Notes: generated by a model from the letters alone, not told the origin. A stretch of 64,000 bases of DNA from Brevundimonas sp. MF30-B (GCF_004683885.1 NZ_CP038440.1:406001-470000); one strand, 5' to 3'. Shown: positions 27,487 through 38,044, counted from the first letter of the stretch. Numbers and translations are program-made.

Positions 27487-28811
27487 GGCTCGCCGACCAG
27501 TCGACGCTCGAGCTCGGAGGCGGAGACGACCGTCCGACCGAGGTCGAAGACCTCGTCCCAGCGTCCGGCCAGAGCCGCCGCAGCCCCAGGGTTGGCCTCC
27601 AGCGCCTGGCGCAGTGTGATCCCCTCGTCGACCACCCGTGCAGCGGCGGCCTTCACCCGGGCATGCGCCTGGGCCCGGCCGAGCGCGCCGGTGAGGGCCA
27701 CGGCGGCCGCCTCGGAGAATAGTAGCCCCCGCGTCATCTCAAGATTGGCCGCCATCCGGTCGGCATCGATCCGAAGTCCCTCGAAGACATCGGCCATGCG
27801 GGCCGCGGCCCCGCCCGCAAGTCTGAAGAGGTCAGGCACGACCTCCCACTCCGCGTGCCATCCCCCGACATCACGCTCGTGCGCCTGGGGCAGGCTCATC
27901 ATCAGGGTGGCGGCCAGTCCGGGCGCGCGTCGCGACGCCGCCAGGACCGCCGTGACGGCGACGGGGTTGCGCTTGTGGGGCATGGCGGAGGAACCGCCGC
28001 CGCCGTCCGCCGGAACCTCGAAGGCCTCGGACGTCTCGGTCGCCATCATGAGGCTGATGTCGAGCGCGGCCTTGGCCAGCACTCCCACCAGGATCGCCAG
28101 GACCGAGCCCAGCAGCGCGATACGCTCGCGTCGCGCGTGCCATGACGGCGAGGCGGTCAGGCCCAGTTCGGCGGCGAAGCCGTCCAGCACGGCCGGACCC
28201 CGCCCGCCCATCGAGGCCAGGGTTCCGGCCGCCCCGCCCAGTTGGGGCGGCAAATCCTCGATCGCCGCCTGAACGGCGCGGCGGGCGCGGCGGGCGCTGT
28301 CCAGCCATCCCGCGGCCTTCAGTCCGAATGTGGTCGGGAGGGCGTGCTGCAGCAGGGTGCGTCCCGCGAGAACATGATGGCCCCGATCCTGAACCTGTTT
28401 CACCAGGGCGGCGTCGACGCGGTCCAGGTCGGCGGCCAGGCTTGTCCACGCCCTGCGGACCTGGAGCACCAGGCCGGTGTCAATGATGTCCTGGCTCGTC
28501 GCCCCGTGGTGAACCCAGGCGGCGCTGTCCGGATCGATCCGGGCGACGTGCTCCATGAGCGCCGTCACGAGCGGGATCGCCGGATTGGCCGCCCTGGCCA
28601 CGGCGCGCCCCAGCGCCGCCAGGTCGTAGAGCTCGGCCTGGCAAGCCCGCTCGATGGCCGGGGCTGCGCCGGCTGGAATGAGCCCCACGCCGGCCTGGGC
28701 CCGGGCGAGGGCGGCTTCGGCGTCCAGCATGGCCTGAAGCCGGGCGTCGTCGCCGAAGGCGACGTCCATCGACGGCGTCGAGAAGAGCGAAGCGGTGAGA
28801 ACACTGGTCAT
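27483..28811 (-). CDS. pcaB: 3-carboxy-cis,cis-muconate cycloisomerase
   Basis: A 442-aa member of the fumarase/adenylosuccinate-lyase superfamily that lactonises 3-carboxy-cis,cis-muconate. The signature loop GGGGSSAMPHKRNPVAVTAVL and HHGATSQDIIDTGLVLQ are present. The start ATG at 28811 is preceded by a GAGGCGGCAGG Shine-Dalgarno. An earlier TTG (28838) would overlap pcaG and is not preferred. Confidence 0.95.
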   Translation of the reverse strand: MTSVLTASLFSTPSMDVAFGDDARLQAMLDAEAALARAQAGVGLIPAGAAPAIERACQAELYDLAALGRAVARAANPAIPLVTALMEHVARIDPDSAAWVHHGATSQDIIDTGLVLQVRRAWTSLAADLDRVDAALVKQVQDRGHHVLAGRTLLQHALPTTFGLKAAGWLDSARRARRAVQAAIEDLPPQLGGAAGTLASMGGRGPAVLDGFAAELGLTASPSWHARRERIALLGSVLAILVGVLAKAALDISLMMATETSEAFEVPADGGGGSSAMPHKRNPVAVTAVLAASRRAPGLAATLMMSLPQAHERDVGGWHAEWEVVPDLFRLAGGAAARMADVFEGLRIDADRMAANLEMTRGLLFSEAAAVALTGALGRAQAHARVKAAAARVVDEGITLRQALEANPGAAAALAGRWDEVFDLGRTVVSASELERRLVGEP

Positions 28812-28834
28812 GACGTGAGCCTGCCGCCTCGCGG

Positions 28835-29470
28835 TCAAAGGTCGAAGAAGACGGTCTCGTCCGGTCCGGACAGGCGAATGTCGAAGCGCCAGGTCTGGCC
28901 TTCGGGCCGCGCCAGCAGGGTGCGCCGCCTCCCCTCGGGGACAAGGGCCAGTATGGCGTCTTCCGCGTTTGCAGGATCGTGGGCGAAATAGATCCGGGTG
29001 ACCAGCCGCTTGAGCAAGCCCCGGCCGAACACGCCGACGGCGAGGTGGGGGGCCTGCGGCCTGCCGTCCGGACCGGGAACGCCGCCAGGTCGGAGAGTAC
29101 GGAAGCGATAGCCGCCGTCTTCGTCCGTGGCCGCGCGGCCGAACCCGGAAAAGGCGCCGCCTGCGATAAAACGCGGATCGTCCGGGCTCGCATAGACACC
29201 GGCGGCGTCCGCCTGCCAGATCTCGATCAGGGCGTCGCCGACCGGGGCTCCGTCCAGGTCGGTCACCACTCCGACAATCTCGAGGGCATCGCCGGTGACC
29301 GGCGCGGCCCGGCTATGGCGCGCAAGCCGGTCGTGGCCGGCCGGAATGAGATCCGGGCGGGCGCCGAGGTCCGACCCGGTTCCGACCAGGTCGGCGCCGC
29401 CTCGCCATGGCAGGGCATAGTGGAAGAAGGGTCCGACGGTCTGCCACGGCGTCTGTCCGATGCGGTCCAT
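28835..29470 (-). CDS. pcaG: Protocatechuate 3,4-dioxygenase, alpha subunit
   Basis: A 211-aa intradiol dioxygenase alpha chain, which partners PcaH to open protocatechuate between the hydroxyls. The N-terminus QTPWQTVGPFFHYALPW is diagnostic of PcaG, and the IEIWQADAAGVY and HLAVGVFGRGLLKRLVTRIYF segments are typical. The alpha chain lacks the iron ligands found in PcaH. It abuts pcaH with a 1-bp overlap. Confidence 0.96.
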   Translation of the reverse strand: MDRIGQTPWQTVGPFFHYALPWRGGADLVGTGSDLGARPDLIPAGHDRLARHSRAAPVTGDALEIVGVVTDLDGAPVGDALIEIWQADAAGVYASPDDPRFIAGGAFSGFGRAATDEDGGYRFRTLRPGGVPGPDGRPQAPHLAVGVFGRGLLKRLVTRIYFAHDPANAEDAILALVPEGRRRTLLARPEGQTWRFDIRLSGPDETVFFDL

Positions 29471-30174
29471 CAGTCGGTCTCCATCGGCGTGGCCTGACGG
29501 CCTCTTAAGACGATGTCGAACACATAGCCCAGGGCGTGGGCCTCCTCCGTCGTCTCCAGATCGAACCGGCTGATCAGGCGTTCAAGCGCTTCCGGCGGGC
29601 TGGCGTTGGCGATGGGATCCAGGGCGATCAGGGGATCTCCGGGAAAATACATCTGGGTGACGAGACGGGCCGCAAAGGCCGGACCGAACACCGAGAAATG
29701 AATGTGCTCCGGCCGCCAGGCGTTGGAGTGATTGCCCCAGGGATAGGCCCCGGGCCTGATCGTCACGAAGCGATAGCGGCCCTGGTCGTCCGTCACGGCG
29801 AGGCCGGACCCCGTGAAGTTGGGATCCAGCGGCGCATCCCAGCGGTCCTTGTGGTGCATGTAGCGGCCGGCGGCGTTCGCCTGCCAGAGCTCGACCGCCG
29901 TGCCGGCCACGGGCCGACCCCGGTCGTCCAGGACCCGTCCCGACACGATTATGCGCTGGCCGATCGCCTCGGCCGACCCCCGCCGCGTGAGGTCCGTCAT
30001 CGAAGGCCCCGCAAGCGCCGCCCAGTTCGAAGGGCCGGTCGTTTCCGTCAGGGTCTGGGGGATGCGGACGAGAGGCTGACCCGGAGACCGCTTCAGGGTC
30101 GACCCATAGGGCCGGTGCAGGGACGGCGGATGGCCTGCGTCTTCGGGTGAATAGGGTTCGCGCTCGACCATCAT
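29470..30174 (-). CDS. pcaH: Protocatechuate 3,4-dioxygenase, beta subunit
   Basis: A 234-aa catalytic chain. The non-haem Fe(III) ligands are visible at Tyr105 (AGRYMHHKD), Tyr144 (GAYPWGN), His157 and His159 ([10 protein letters not shown]), spaced as in Pseudomonas PcaH. The N-terminal [14 protein letters not shown] is a PcaH hallmark. The start is the first of two tandem ATGs at 30174, overlapping the pcaF stop. Confidence 0.97.
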   Translation of the reverse strand: MMVEREPYSPEDAGHPPSLHRPYGSTLKRSPGQPLVRIPQTLTETTGPSNWAALAGPSMTDLTRRGSAEAIGQRIIVSGRVLDDRGRPVAGTAVELWQANAAGRYMHHKDRWDAPLDPNFTGSGLAVTDDQGRYRFVTIRPGAYPWGNHSNAWRPEHIHFSVFGPAFAARLVTQMYFPGDPLIALDPIANASPPEALERLISRFDLETTEEAHALGYVFDIVLRGRQATPMETD

Positions 30175-31370
30175 ACCCGCTCCACGACAAGGGCGACGCC
30201 CTGCCCCACCCCGACGCACAGGCTGACGAGCGCGCGTCGCCCGCCGCCCTGCTCGAGACCGTGGACGGCCGTCTGGACCAGGCGGGCGCCGGACATGCCG
30301 AGCGGGTGGCCCAGCGCGATGGCGCCGCCGCGAGGATTGACCCGTTCGTCGTCGGGACGGACGCCGAGTTCACGCAGGCAGGCCACGACCTGGCTGGCGA
30401 AGGCCTCGTTCAGCTCGATGAGGTCCATGTCGTCCAACGACAGTCCCAGGCGCTCCAGAAGTCGCCGGGACGCCTGCACCGGCCCAATGCCCATGACGTC
30501 CGGTTCGACGCCCGCCGAGGCGAAGCCGAGAAGGCGCGCGCGCGGCTCCAGGCCCTGCTGTTTCGCACCGGCTTCCGAGGCGATGAACATCGCCGCCGCC
30601 CCGTCGTTTACGCCCGACGCATTGCCCGCAGTGACCGTTCCGTCCGGCCTGACAGCGGGCTTGAGCGCGGCCAGCCTGTCCAGCGTCGTCTCCCGCGGAT
30701 GCTCGTCGCGATCCATCCGACCGGTCGCCTCCCGGGGCCGTTCGACCTCGACCGCCACGATCTCCCGGCCGAAATAGCCCGAGGCCTGGGCGGCCGCGGC
30801 CTTGCGCTGGCTTTCGAAGGCGAAGCGATCCTGATCCTCGCGGCTGACGCCCCAACGCTGCGCGACCGTCTCGGCGGTCTCCGGCATGGAGGCGACGCCG
30901 TGCAGGGCCTCCATCCTCGGGTTCACAAAGCGCCAGCCGATGCTGGTGTCCTCAATCCTGGCGGAACGCTGGAAGGCGGTCTCCGCCTTGGCCATCACGA
31001 ACGGCGCGCGCGTCATGGATTCCGCGCCGCCGGCCAGGGCGAGGTCCATTTCTCCGGCGCGGATGGCGCGAGCCGCCGCCGCGACGGCGTCCGCCCCGGA
31101 GGCGCACAGGCGGTTGACCGTGACGCCCGGGACGCTGACCGGCAGTCCGGCGAGCAGGCCCGCCATGCGCGCCAGATTGCGATTGTCCTCGCCCGCCTGG
31201 TTGGCGCAGCCCAGATAGATCTCCTCGATCGCCTCGGGATCGACGTCGTTGCGCTCAAGCAGCGCCCGCACCGGCACGGCCGCAAGATCGTCTGCGCGAA
31301 CCGGGGCCAGCCCGCCGCCCCAGCGCCCGATCGGCGTCCGCACCGCGTCGCAGACGAAGGCCTCGGTCAT
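30171..31370 (-). CDS. pcaF: 3-oxoadipyl-CoA thiolase
   Basis: A 399-aa thiolase that cleaves 3-oxoadipyl-CoA to succinyl-CoA and acetyl-CoA. The nucleophilic Cys89 lies in [10 protein letters not shown], the His in [18 protein letters not shown] and the second Cys in SLCVGVGQG. The PcaF subgroup is supported by the operon, which supplies its substrate. The ATG overlaps the pcaJ stop. Confidence 0.95.
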   Translation of the reverse strand: MTEAFVCDAVRTPIGRWGGGLAPVRADDLAAVPVRALLERNDVDPEAIEEIYLGCANQAGEDNRNLARMAGLLAGLPVSVPGVTVNRLCASGADAVAAAARAIRAGEMDLALAGGAESMTRAPFVMAKAETAFQRSARIEDTSIGWRFVNPRMEALHGVASMPETAETVAQRWGVSREDQDRFAFESQRKAAAAQASGYFGREIVAVEVERPREATGRMDRDEHPRETTLDRLAALKPAVRPDGTVTAGNASGVNDGAAAMFIASEAGAKQQGLEPRARLLGFASAGVEPDVMGIGPVQASRRLLERLGLSLDDMDLIELNEAFASQVVACLRELGVRPDDERVNPRGGAIALGHPLGMSGARLVQTAVHGLEQGGGRRALVSLCVGVGQGVALVVERV

Positions 31371-32014
31371 GCGAACTCTCCCAGGGACAGGGCCGCCTCC
31401 GTCCGGGCGGCCACCTCGTCGGGCGCGACCCCGTCCGCCAGTTCGACCAGGCGGAGGCCGGCGTCGTCCGGCAGCACGTCCATCACGGCCAGGTCGGTGA
31501 TGATCCGGTCGACCACGCCCGCTCCGGTGAGCGGCAGCGCGCAGCGGCGCAGCACCTTGGACTGGCCATGTTTGTTGGCGTGATCCATGACCACGACCAC
31601 GCGACGGACGCCCGCCACCAGGTCCATGGCCCCGCCCATGCCCTTCATCATCTTGCCGGGGATGGTCCAGTTGGCGATGTCCCCGTTCTGCGCGACCTCC
31701 ATGGCGCCCAGGATCGTGAGGTCGACATGGCCGCCGCGGATCATGGCGAAGCTCTGCGCGCTGTCGAAGAAGCTCGAAGTCGGCAGCTGGGTGATGGTCT
31801 GCTTGCCAGCGTTGATGAGGTCGGGATCGGCCTCGCCCTCATAGGGGAAAGGCCCCATGCCCAGCATGCCGTTCTCCGACTGCAGGGTGACATGCAGACC
31901 GGCCGGAATATGGTTGGCGACCAGGGTCGGAATGCCGATGCCCAGGTTCACATAGAAGCCGTCCTGCAGCTCGCGCGCGGCGCGCGCCGCCATCTGCTCG
32001 CGGCTCCAACTCAA
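31367..32014 (-). CDS. pcaJ: 3-oxoadipate CoA-transferase, subunit B
   Basis: A 215-aa subunit carrying the catalytic Glu in the [10 protein letters not shown] motif. It has the family sequences [19 protein letters not shown] and [22 protein letters not shown]. It acts with PcaI to move CoA from succinyl-CoA to 3-oxoadipate. The start is TTG 32014, preceded by GGAG at good spacing and overlapping the pcaI stop. The next in-frame ATG, 7 codons later, is less well placed. Confidence 0.94.
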   Translation of the reverse strand: MSWSREQMAARAARELQDGFYVNLGIGIPTLVANHIPAGLHVTLQSENGMLGMGPFPYEGEADPDLINAGKQTITQLPTSSFFDSAQSFAMIRGGHVDLTILGAMEVAQNGDIANWTIPGKMMKGMGGAMDLVAGVRRVVVVMDHANKHGQSKVLRRCALPLTGAGVVDRIITDLAVMDVLPDDAGLRLVELADGVAPDEVAARTEAALSLGEFA

Positions 32015-32727
32015 GGAACGGTCTCCATCCGAGGCCGCTCGGTAAGCTTCTCGATGCGCTTCTCGTTGACGGTGGAGAGCACCACCCGGTCGACATAGAT
32101 GCCGGGCGTGTGGATGACCTCCGGATCCAAGGCGCCGGGCGCCACGAACTCCTCGACCTCGGCCACGGTGACGCGGCCGGCGGTGGCCATCACCGGGTTG
32201 AAGTTCCGCGCGGTCTTGCGGAACACCAGATTGCCTTCCGGATCGGCTTTCCAGGCCTTGATCACCGCCAAATCGGCCCTCAGCCAGGTCTCGCGCACAT
32301 AGTCGCGCCCCTCGAAGGCCTCGACCGGCTTGCCTTCGGCGACCACGGTGCCGACGCCCGTGGGGGTGTAGAAGGCCGGGATGCCCGCGCCTCCGGCGCG
32401 GATCCGCTCCGCCAGCGTGCCCTGGGGCGTCAGCTCCAGCTCCAGGTCACCAGACAGATAAAGCTGTTCGAACAGCCGGTTCTCTCCGACATAGGAGGAG
32501 ATCATCTTGCGGATCTGGCCGTTGTTCAGAAGCATCCACAGTCCGAACCCGTCGGCGCCGCAGTTGTTGGAGACGACTGTCAGGCCGGAGACACCTGAGT
32601 CACGGATCGCCGGGATGAGGCTCTCCGGATTGCCGGACAGGCCGAACCCTCCCGACATCAGGGTCATGCCGTCGAACAGAAGTCCGTCCAGGGCCTCCGC
32701 CGGAGAGCCGAACAGCTTGCCGCTCAT
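32011..32727 (-). CDS. pcaI: 3-oxoadipate CoA-transferase, subunit A
   Basis: A 238-aa CoA-transferase alpha chain with the glycine-rich [15 protein letters not shown] signature, [13 protein letters not shown] and the [17 protein letters not shown] motif. First gene of the pcaIJFHGBDC run, in which nearly all joints are ATGA- or TTGA-type overlaps. It lies 111 bp downstream of the TonB receptor gene on the same strand, so read-through from that promoter is possible. Confidence 0.94.
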   Translation of the reverse strand: MSGKLFGSPAEALDGLLFDGMTLMSGGFGLSGNPESLIPAIRDSGVSGLTVVSNNCGADGFGLWMLLNNGQIRKMISSYVGENRLFEQLYLSGDLELELTPQGTLAERIRAGGAGIPAFYTPTGVGTVVAEGKPVEAFEGRDYVRETWLRADLAVIKAWKADPEGNLVFRKTARNFNPVMATAGRVTVAEVEEFVAPGALDPEVIHTPGIYVDRVVLSTVNEKRIEKLTERPRMETVP

Positions 32728-32838
32728 GCCCTGGGCCCCGTAACGGGAGCGTCGGCCGTGACGCAGCGCCCGCCGTCGGCGAGCCTGAAGGCACTCGCCG
32801 ACGTTGAAGAAACTGAGCTCACAGCTGACCGCCCGCCA

Positions 32839-35730
32839 TCAGTATTTGACCCGCAGGCCGAGCGAGTAGGATCGCCCGATCCGGTCGTAGAGGCCCGCCA
32901 CCGCAGTCGAGGGGAAGGGAGGCTCGGTATTGGTGACGTTGTTCACCGAGCCGTAGACTTCCGCCGTCTCGCTGAGACGGTACGACCCCGACAGATTGAC
33001 ATAGAACCGGCTGTCGACCCGGTTGTCCGCGATCGAGATCGGCGAGCGCGGATCATAGAAGGGGCTGTCGGGCCCCACCAGTCCGTTGTCGATGCTTCCG
33101 CCCCCGACATAACGCCCCTGGAGGGTGGCGGAGAAGCGGTCCGTCGCGTAGTTGAGCGACCCGTTCAGGACCCATTCCGGCGCATTGGTGGCTCCGTTGT
33201 TCTGCCCCGAGGTGAAGCCGCCCACCTGTCCAGCGCGGTTGATCACGCCGCCCAGGCTCTGGATCACCCCTTGGGCGTTGAAGACCGGCGTCGCGCCCGT
33301 GCCGTCGTCGAAGATCAGGTCCTCGGTGTAAGTCCCGAAGAGACGCGACGTCAGGTGGCCGGCGAACAGCGGCAGACGATAGCTGACTTCGAAGTCAACA
33401 CCCCGCGCCTTCAGAGAGGCCACATTGAGCAGTTGCACGCTCACCGACCGAACCGCCGTCGAGCCGCCCGTTCCCGAGCGATCCACGAAGCCGCAGAAGA
33501 AGCCGGGCGCCCCGCCGGCGATCTCGCCAAAGCAGTTGTCGGCGACCGTCTGCGGGGTGAAGGACGAGATCGCCCCTGCGATGTCGATGTCATAGTAGTC
33601 GACAGAGAAGCGCAGGCCGGGAACCGCTGAGGGGCTGATCACCGCCCCGACGGTGAGGGTGTCGGCCTCTTCCGGCTGAAGCGTCGGGCTCGGGCTGAAG
33701 ATGACGGTGGTCTGCTCTGTCACCCCGGTGAACGGATTGCGGATCGTCGTGACGCTCGAAGTGGTGGAGAACAGTTCACTGGCGTTGGGCGCACGGATGT
33801 CGCGTGAACGCGTCCCCCGCAGGCGCAGATCGTCAAAAGGCTCCCAGGTCGCACCGACCTTCCAGGTCGTGACGCCGCCGCTCGTGCTGTAATCGGTGTA
33901 ACGAACGGCCGCATTCAGGTCCAAGGTCTTGGCGAACGGAGCGTCTGCGGCCAGCGGGACCACGGTTTCCGCGTAGACTTCCTTGACCGAAAGGTCCCCT
34001 GCGAAAGGTCGAGGATTGCTGAAGGTGAACCGGCCGTTTGCGGCCAGGTCGTCGGATGTAGCGGTGGTTTCCTCCTTGCGGTACTCACCGCCTGCCGCAA
34101 CCGAGACCGGCCCCGCCCAGGTGCTGAACGGCTCGCCGGTGATGTTGGCGGCGAACACGCTCTGTTCGAGCTCGACGCGGTAGATCTGGGTGCCGTGGGT
34201 GTAGTCGATCGCAGCCGCAGACGGAGACCCTTGGCCGATCAGATTGATCGGAACGCAGCCCGCCGCGCGCGCCACCGCGTCGCGGCAGATCGGATCGCCG
34301 GTGATCGGATCGCTCACGGCGTCGACCGCATAGGCGAAGTTCTGGGCGATCCGGAGGTTCTCAATCGTGGAGTCGGCGATGTTGCGGCCGAACTGGTAGT
34401 AGGCGTCCCAGGCCCAACCCCCGCCGAGGTCTCCGCTCAGCCCGGCTGCGAAACGGGTGGTGGTGCTGAAATTCTCAGCGTCGGTCGGCCCGAAATCGTC
34501 ATTGGCGCGGCCGATCGGGAAGGAGGTGATTCCATTGGCGTCCATGATTGAAGCGACGGAAGCCGGAAGGAAGGGGTTGTCGCGCCGTATGACGATGGCC
34601 GTCAGGCTCGAATCCCTCGACTGGGGCGTGCGGAACCGCGCTCCGGCGCTGGCGTAGCTGAGCTCCGCGAAAGCCTGGATTGACGACGTCAGATCGTACT
34701 TGAAGTGCCCCGTCGCGGCCTCCCGGAAGATTTCCGGAAGCAGGGTGTGCTGACCGCGCGAATAAATGCCGTCCCCGGTGAAATCGATCGCGTTGACGCC
34801 GATGGCGTTTCCATAATCGAACGGCAGAACGGTTCCGCCTGGTCCGAACTGGATTCCGCGCAGCGGACCGCCCGGATTTGCGTTAGGCCCGATGATGACG
34901 CCGCCATAGGTCTGGTTGTTCTGCGTCACTCCGCTGGCGTAAAGGCGCGAAGGGTTGTCGCCGCGCGGACCGGAGAAGGACACCAGTTCCTCCCAGCGGC
35001 GGCCCCACTCGCGGTCATTGTAGCTGCTGATGCCGCTGCCGTTGTAATATTCAGCGCCCACCACGAAGTGGCCCCGCCCTTCGTGGAACTCGTCGCCGAG
35101 CGCCAGGCCCACGCGCACTGTTTCGTTGTCGCCCTCCTGGGTCACGCCATAGGACACGTCGCCCTTGGCCCCGCGCAGGGTGGAATTGAGGATGATGTTC
35201 ACGACGCCGGCCACGGCGTCGGAGCCCCAGGCGGCCGATGCGCCGCCGGTCACCGCCTCGATCCGGTCCACCATGACGGTCGGAATCAGGTTGAGGTCCA
35301 CCTGACCGGTCGCCGAGGACGGCACATAGCGTCGGCCGTTGACCAGGGTGAGGGTGCGGATGCTGCCCAGACCGCGAAGGTCCGCGAAGCTCTGTCCGCC
35401 GCCCAGCAGGTTCTGGGGATTTGTCTGCGGCGTCTGGCTAGGCCGGAAAGCGGGCACTTCGTTCAGGAAGTCACCCACATTCGGCAGGGCCCGTTGTTCA
35501 AGGGCCTCGGCGCCCAGGACGGTCGTGGGAGTGGGCGCGTCGAAACCGGCGCGTGCAACTCGAGTTCCGGTCACCACGATGTCGCTGACCTGTGCGGTCG
35601 ACGGCTCCGCCTGGGCCGCCGGCTCCGCGACCACGACTTGAATCGCGGCCTGAGCCTCGACGGCGGAGAGAACCAGGGCCGACGCCGCGGCCGTCCCCAG
35701 TAGAGTCGCTCGAGTGACCTTGAAGGCCAT
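32839..35730 (-). CDS. TonB-dependent receptor, probable aromatic-acid importer
   Basis: A 963-aa outer-membrane receptor. It has a signal peptide (about residues 1-28), a TonB-box-like SDIVVTGTRVARAG, a plug with LVNGRRYVPSSATGQVDLNLIP and VDRIEAVTGGASAAWGSDAVAGVVNIILN, and a long barrel ending in an aromatic strand (RSYSLGLRVKY). The subfamily is the large alphaproteobacterial type used for plant polymers and aromatics. It sits between ferA and the pca operon and shares a 15-bp operator with vanA and the LigXa-like oxygenase. This makes a lignin-derived dimer or monomer its likely ligand (inference; in Sphingobium SYK-6 a TonB receptor imports DDVA). GGGAGG precedes the ATG. Confidence 0.9.
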   Translation of the reverse strand: MAFKVTRATLLGTAAASALVLSAVEAQAAIQVVVAEPAAQAEPSTAQVSDIVVTGTRVARAGFDAPTPTTVLGAEALEQRALPNVGDFLNEVPAFRPSQTPQTNPQNLLGGGQSFADLRGLGSIRTLTLVNGRRYVPSSATGQVDLNLIPTVMVDRIEAVTGGASAAWGSDAVAGVVNIILNSTLRGAKGDVSYGVTQEGDNETVRVGLALGDEFHEGRGHFVVGAEYYNGSGISSYNDREWGRRWEELVSFSGPRGDNPSRLYASGVTQNNQTYGGVIIGPNANPGGPLRGIQFGPGGTVLPFDYGNAIGVNAIDFTGDGIYSRGQHTLLPEIFREAATGHFKYDLTSSIQAFAELSYASAGARFRTPQSRDSSLTAIVIRRDNPFLPASVASIMDANGITSFPIGRANDDFGPTDAENFSTTTRFAAGLSGDLGGGWAWDAYYQFGRNIADSTIENLRIAQNFAYAVDAVSDPITGDPICRDAVARAAGCVPINLIGQGSPSAAAIDYTHGTQIYRVELEQSVFAANITGEPFSTWAGPVSVAAGGEYRKEETTATSDDLAANGRFTFSNPRPFAGDLSVKEVYAETVVPLAADAPFAKTLDLNAAVRYTDYSTSGGVTTWKVGATWEPFDDLRLRGTRSRDIRAPNASELFSTTSSVTTIRNPFTGVTEQTTVIFSPSPTLQPEEADTLTVGAVISPSAVPGLRFSVDYYDIDIAGAISSFTPQTVADNCFGEIAGGAPGFFCGFVDRSGTGGSTAVRSVSVQLLNVASLKARGVDFEVSYRLPLFAGHLTSRLFGTYTEDLIFDDGTGATPVFNAQGVIQSLGGVINRAGQVGGFTSGQNNGATNAPEWVLNGSLNYATDRFSATLQGRYVGGGSIDNGLVGPDSPFYDPRSPISIADNRVDSRFYVNLSGSYRLSETAEVYGSVNNVTNTEPPFPSTAVAGLYDRIGRSYSLGLRVKY

Positions 35731-35856
35731 GGGTATCCTCCCAATCCCATGCTGACCGGCAGCATTTCCGTTTCCTCGCCGACTGCGCTCTGCGTCGCAT
35801 GTCGGCCCTTGGGGATGGCTATTGCCTGAAACCCCTATATTGGTGTGTTCAACAAC

Positions 35857-35871
35857 ATTGTCTTTGTCAAC
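35857..35871. promoter_or_regulatory. Candidate operator, 15-bp RTTGTYTTKKWCAAC copy 1
   Basis: ATTGTCTTTGTCAAC lies in the AT-richer gap upstream of the TonB receptor gene, about 127 bp before its ATG. It matches the motif also found before vanA (41894) and before the LigXa-like gene (51011). The half-sites are RTTGT and WCAAC with a 5-bp spacer. Confidence 0.5.
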
Positions 35872-35913
35872 ACTACCGATGCTTTTGGAACAATATCCAT
35901 CGGAAGACGCAGC

Positions 35914-38034
35914 TCACCCGCCGGTGGCGGCGAAGACCAGGGCGTCCAGCGCCACCACCCCCTCGCCCTCCGCGTGGACGACAAGCGGATTGATCTCGAT
36001 CTCTCCGATGGACGGATTGGACAGCATGAAGCGACCCAGACGTGCGGCGACGGCTGCTACGGCGTGATGGTCCTTCACCGTCGATCCGCGGCCGCCCGTC
36101 AGAAGGGTGGCTGCTCTTAGCCTGAGGATTTCCTCGGCGATGTCCGCCTCTGCCAGGTCGGCCGGCAGGATGCGGAAGTCCTTCATGGTTTCGGTCCAGA
36201 CGCCGCCCAGGCCGATGACCAGGATCACGCCCCAGTCCGGATCGCGGCGCGCCGCCAGGATCATCTCAAGGCCGCGCGCACCCATGCGTTCGACGAGCAG
36301 ACCGTCCAGCACCATCTCGGGTCGAGCCCGGCCCACATCGGCGGTCATCCGGTCCCACGCCGTCCTCAGATCGGCCTCGGTCTCGATCGAGAGCGCCACG
36401 CCGCCCACGTCGGACTTGTGCGGCAGATCGGCGGCCTGGGCCTTGAGCGCGACCGGATAACCGATCCGCCCTGCGACGCCGACGGCTTCGTCCGCGGTTC
36501 GGGCGAGCCCGCCCGGCGGTATGCGCACGCCAAGGTCGGCCAGGAGCTGCTTGGCGCGGTGTTCCGGCAGGACGGGATCGGCGGCGGAGAGGGTGACGCT
36601 CGGCGTCGGCTCGCCGGACACGCCGGCCTTGCGCGCACGCTCCACATTGCGCCCGAACTCCATCGCCGCCGCCTGCGCCCGCAGGGCGCGTTCCGGAGAC
36701 CGGGTGAAGGCGATCCGCGCGTCGCGGACGCGTTCCAGGAATTCCGGCGCAAGCGGGGAGCCGTCGCCCATGATGGCGAGCGACACAGGCTTCTTCGCGT
36801 CCGACAGGGCCGGCTGAAGACCGTCGAAATACTTCACCGCCTGGCCTGGCCCGCCGGGGGTGATGGCGACCACGACGCTGCCGATGGCGGGGTCGTCCAG
36901 AACCGCCTGGAGCCCCCGGCCCAGCAGGTCCGGTTCGCGTTGCGGCTGCGTCGTCAGGTCCAGGGGATTGGACGGCTGGGCGTAGGCGGGAAGGATGGCG
37001 GCAAGCCCCTCCAGGGTGGCCGGCGCCAGTCGCGGCACGTCCAGCCCCATCGTATCGCAATAGTCGAGCGCAATGCCGCAGAAGGCGCCGGAGGTGGTCA
37101 CAATCCCCACCCCGCCGGAGGGCGGGCCCGTGCGGGCGAGGATCTCAGCCACATCCACAAGCTCTTCCAGGGTCTCGACGATGACGGCGCCGGCATGGCT
37201 GACCAGGGTGCGCATGGCCGCGTAGTTGCCGGCCATGGCCCCGCTGTGGGACTGGGCCGCCTCCTGGGCGCGCTCGCTCCGGCCCGGATGCATCAGCACC
37301 ACCGCCTTGCCCTTGTCCCGACAGGCGGAGACGGCCGCCAGGAAGTCGGAAGGGCGTCGGATCTGTTCGGCGAAGACGATGACCGACCGTGTCGCCTCGT
37401 CATCGGCGAAGTCGGCCAGGAAGTCCTCGAGGCCCAGAGACGCCTCATTGCCCGTGGACACGCCATAGGACAGCGGCAGGTGCCGCGTCGTCAGGGCCAG
37501 AGTAAGATGCGCCATCATCCCGCCGCTCTGCGTGAGGACGGCGACGGCCTGCCCCTGGCTCGGCGGCAGGGTCGGCGTCATCCCGCCGCTGAACCCGACG
37601 TACATGGGACGCACATAGTTGCGATAGCCCAGGCAGTTGGGGCCGATGAGCCGCATGCCGCCCGCTTCGGCGGCTTCGACCAGGGCGTCCTGGGCGGCCT
37701 TGCCCGCCTCGCCCAGTTCCGCGAAGCCGGAGGCGAAGATGATGCCGACACCCACACGCCGGGCGGCGCAGGCCTGGACGGTTTCCAGAATGGCGGCCGC
37801 CGGCACGGCGAGGATGGCGAGATCGACGCCTTCAGGCAGATCCGCGACGGAAGAAACCGATGTCCGCCCGTCGATCTCCACGCCGCTGCGGCTCACCAGG
37901 TGAATGTCGCCGTCGTAGCCGCCCGCCACAAGATTGTTCAGGGCGTTGCGGCCGGCGCTGCCGGGGGTGGCCGAGACGCCGACGACGGCGATGGAGCGCG
38001 GACGAAGGGCGCGGTCGACGGGCGTCCGGGTCAC
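35914..38034 (-). CDS. ferA: FerA-like feruloyl-CoA synthetase (NDP-forming acyl-CoA synthetase family)
   Basis: A ~706-aa NDP-forming acyl-CoA synthetase: a CoA-binding Rossmann domain (RSIAVVGVSATPGSAGRN), ligase-CoA domains with TQSGGMMAHL and the phospho-His loop SHSGAMAGNYAAMR, and a C-terminal ATP-grasp domain (GYPVALKAQAADLPHKSDVGGV...). Sphingobium FerA, the feruloyl-CoA synthetase, is of this type, whereas Pseudomonas Fcs is AMP-forming. The adjoining HCHL gene makes ferulate, p-coumarate or caffeate the likely substrates. The start is uncertain. GTG 38034 has GAGG 8 nt upstream, and GTG 38055 would overlap the upstream gene. Confidence 0.85.
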   Translation of the reverse strand: MTRTPVDRALRPRSIAVVGVSATPGSAGRNALNNLVAGGYDGDIHLVSRSGVEIDGRTSVSSVADLPEGVDLAILAVPAAAILETVQACAARRVGVGIIFASGFAELGEAGKAAQDALVEAAEAGGMRLIGPNCLGYRNYVRPMYVGFSGGMTPTLPPSQGQAVAVLTQSGGMMAHLTLALTTRHLPLSYGVSTGNEASLGLEDFLADFADDEATRSVIVFAEQIRRPSDFLAAVSACRDKGKAVVLMHPGRSERAQEAAQSHSGAMAGNYAAMRTLVSHAGAVIVETLEELVDVAEILARTGPPSGGVGIVTTSGAFCGIALDYCDTMGLDVPRLAPATLEGLAAILPAYAQPSNPLDLTTQPQREPDLLGRGLQAVLDDPAIGSVVVAITPGGPGQAVKYFDGLQPALSDAKKPVSLAIMGDGSPLAPEFLERVRDARIAFTRSPERALRAQAAAMEFGRNVERARKAGVSGEPTPSVTLSAADPVLPEHRAKQLLADLGVRIPPGGLARTADEAVGVAGRIGYPVALKAQAADLPHKSDVGGVALSIETEADLRTAWDRMTADVGRARPEMVLDGLLVERMGARGLEMILAARRDPDWGVILVIGLGGVWTETMKDFRILPADLAEADIAEEILRLRAATLLTGGRGSTVKDHHAVAAVAARLGRFMLSNPSIGEIEINPLVVHAEGEGVVALDALVFAATGG

Positions 38035-38044
38035 GGGCGAGGCC

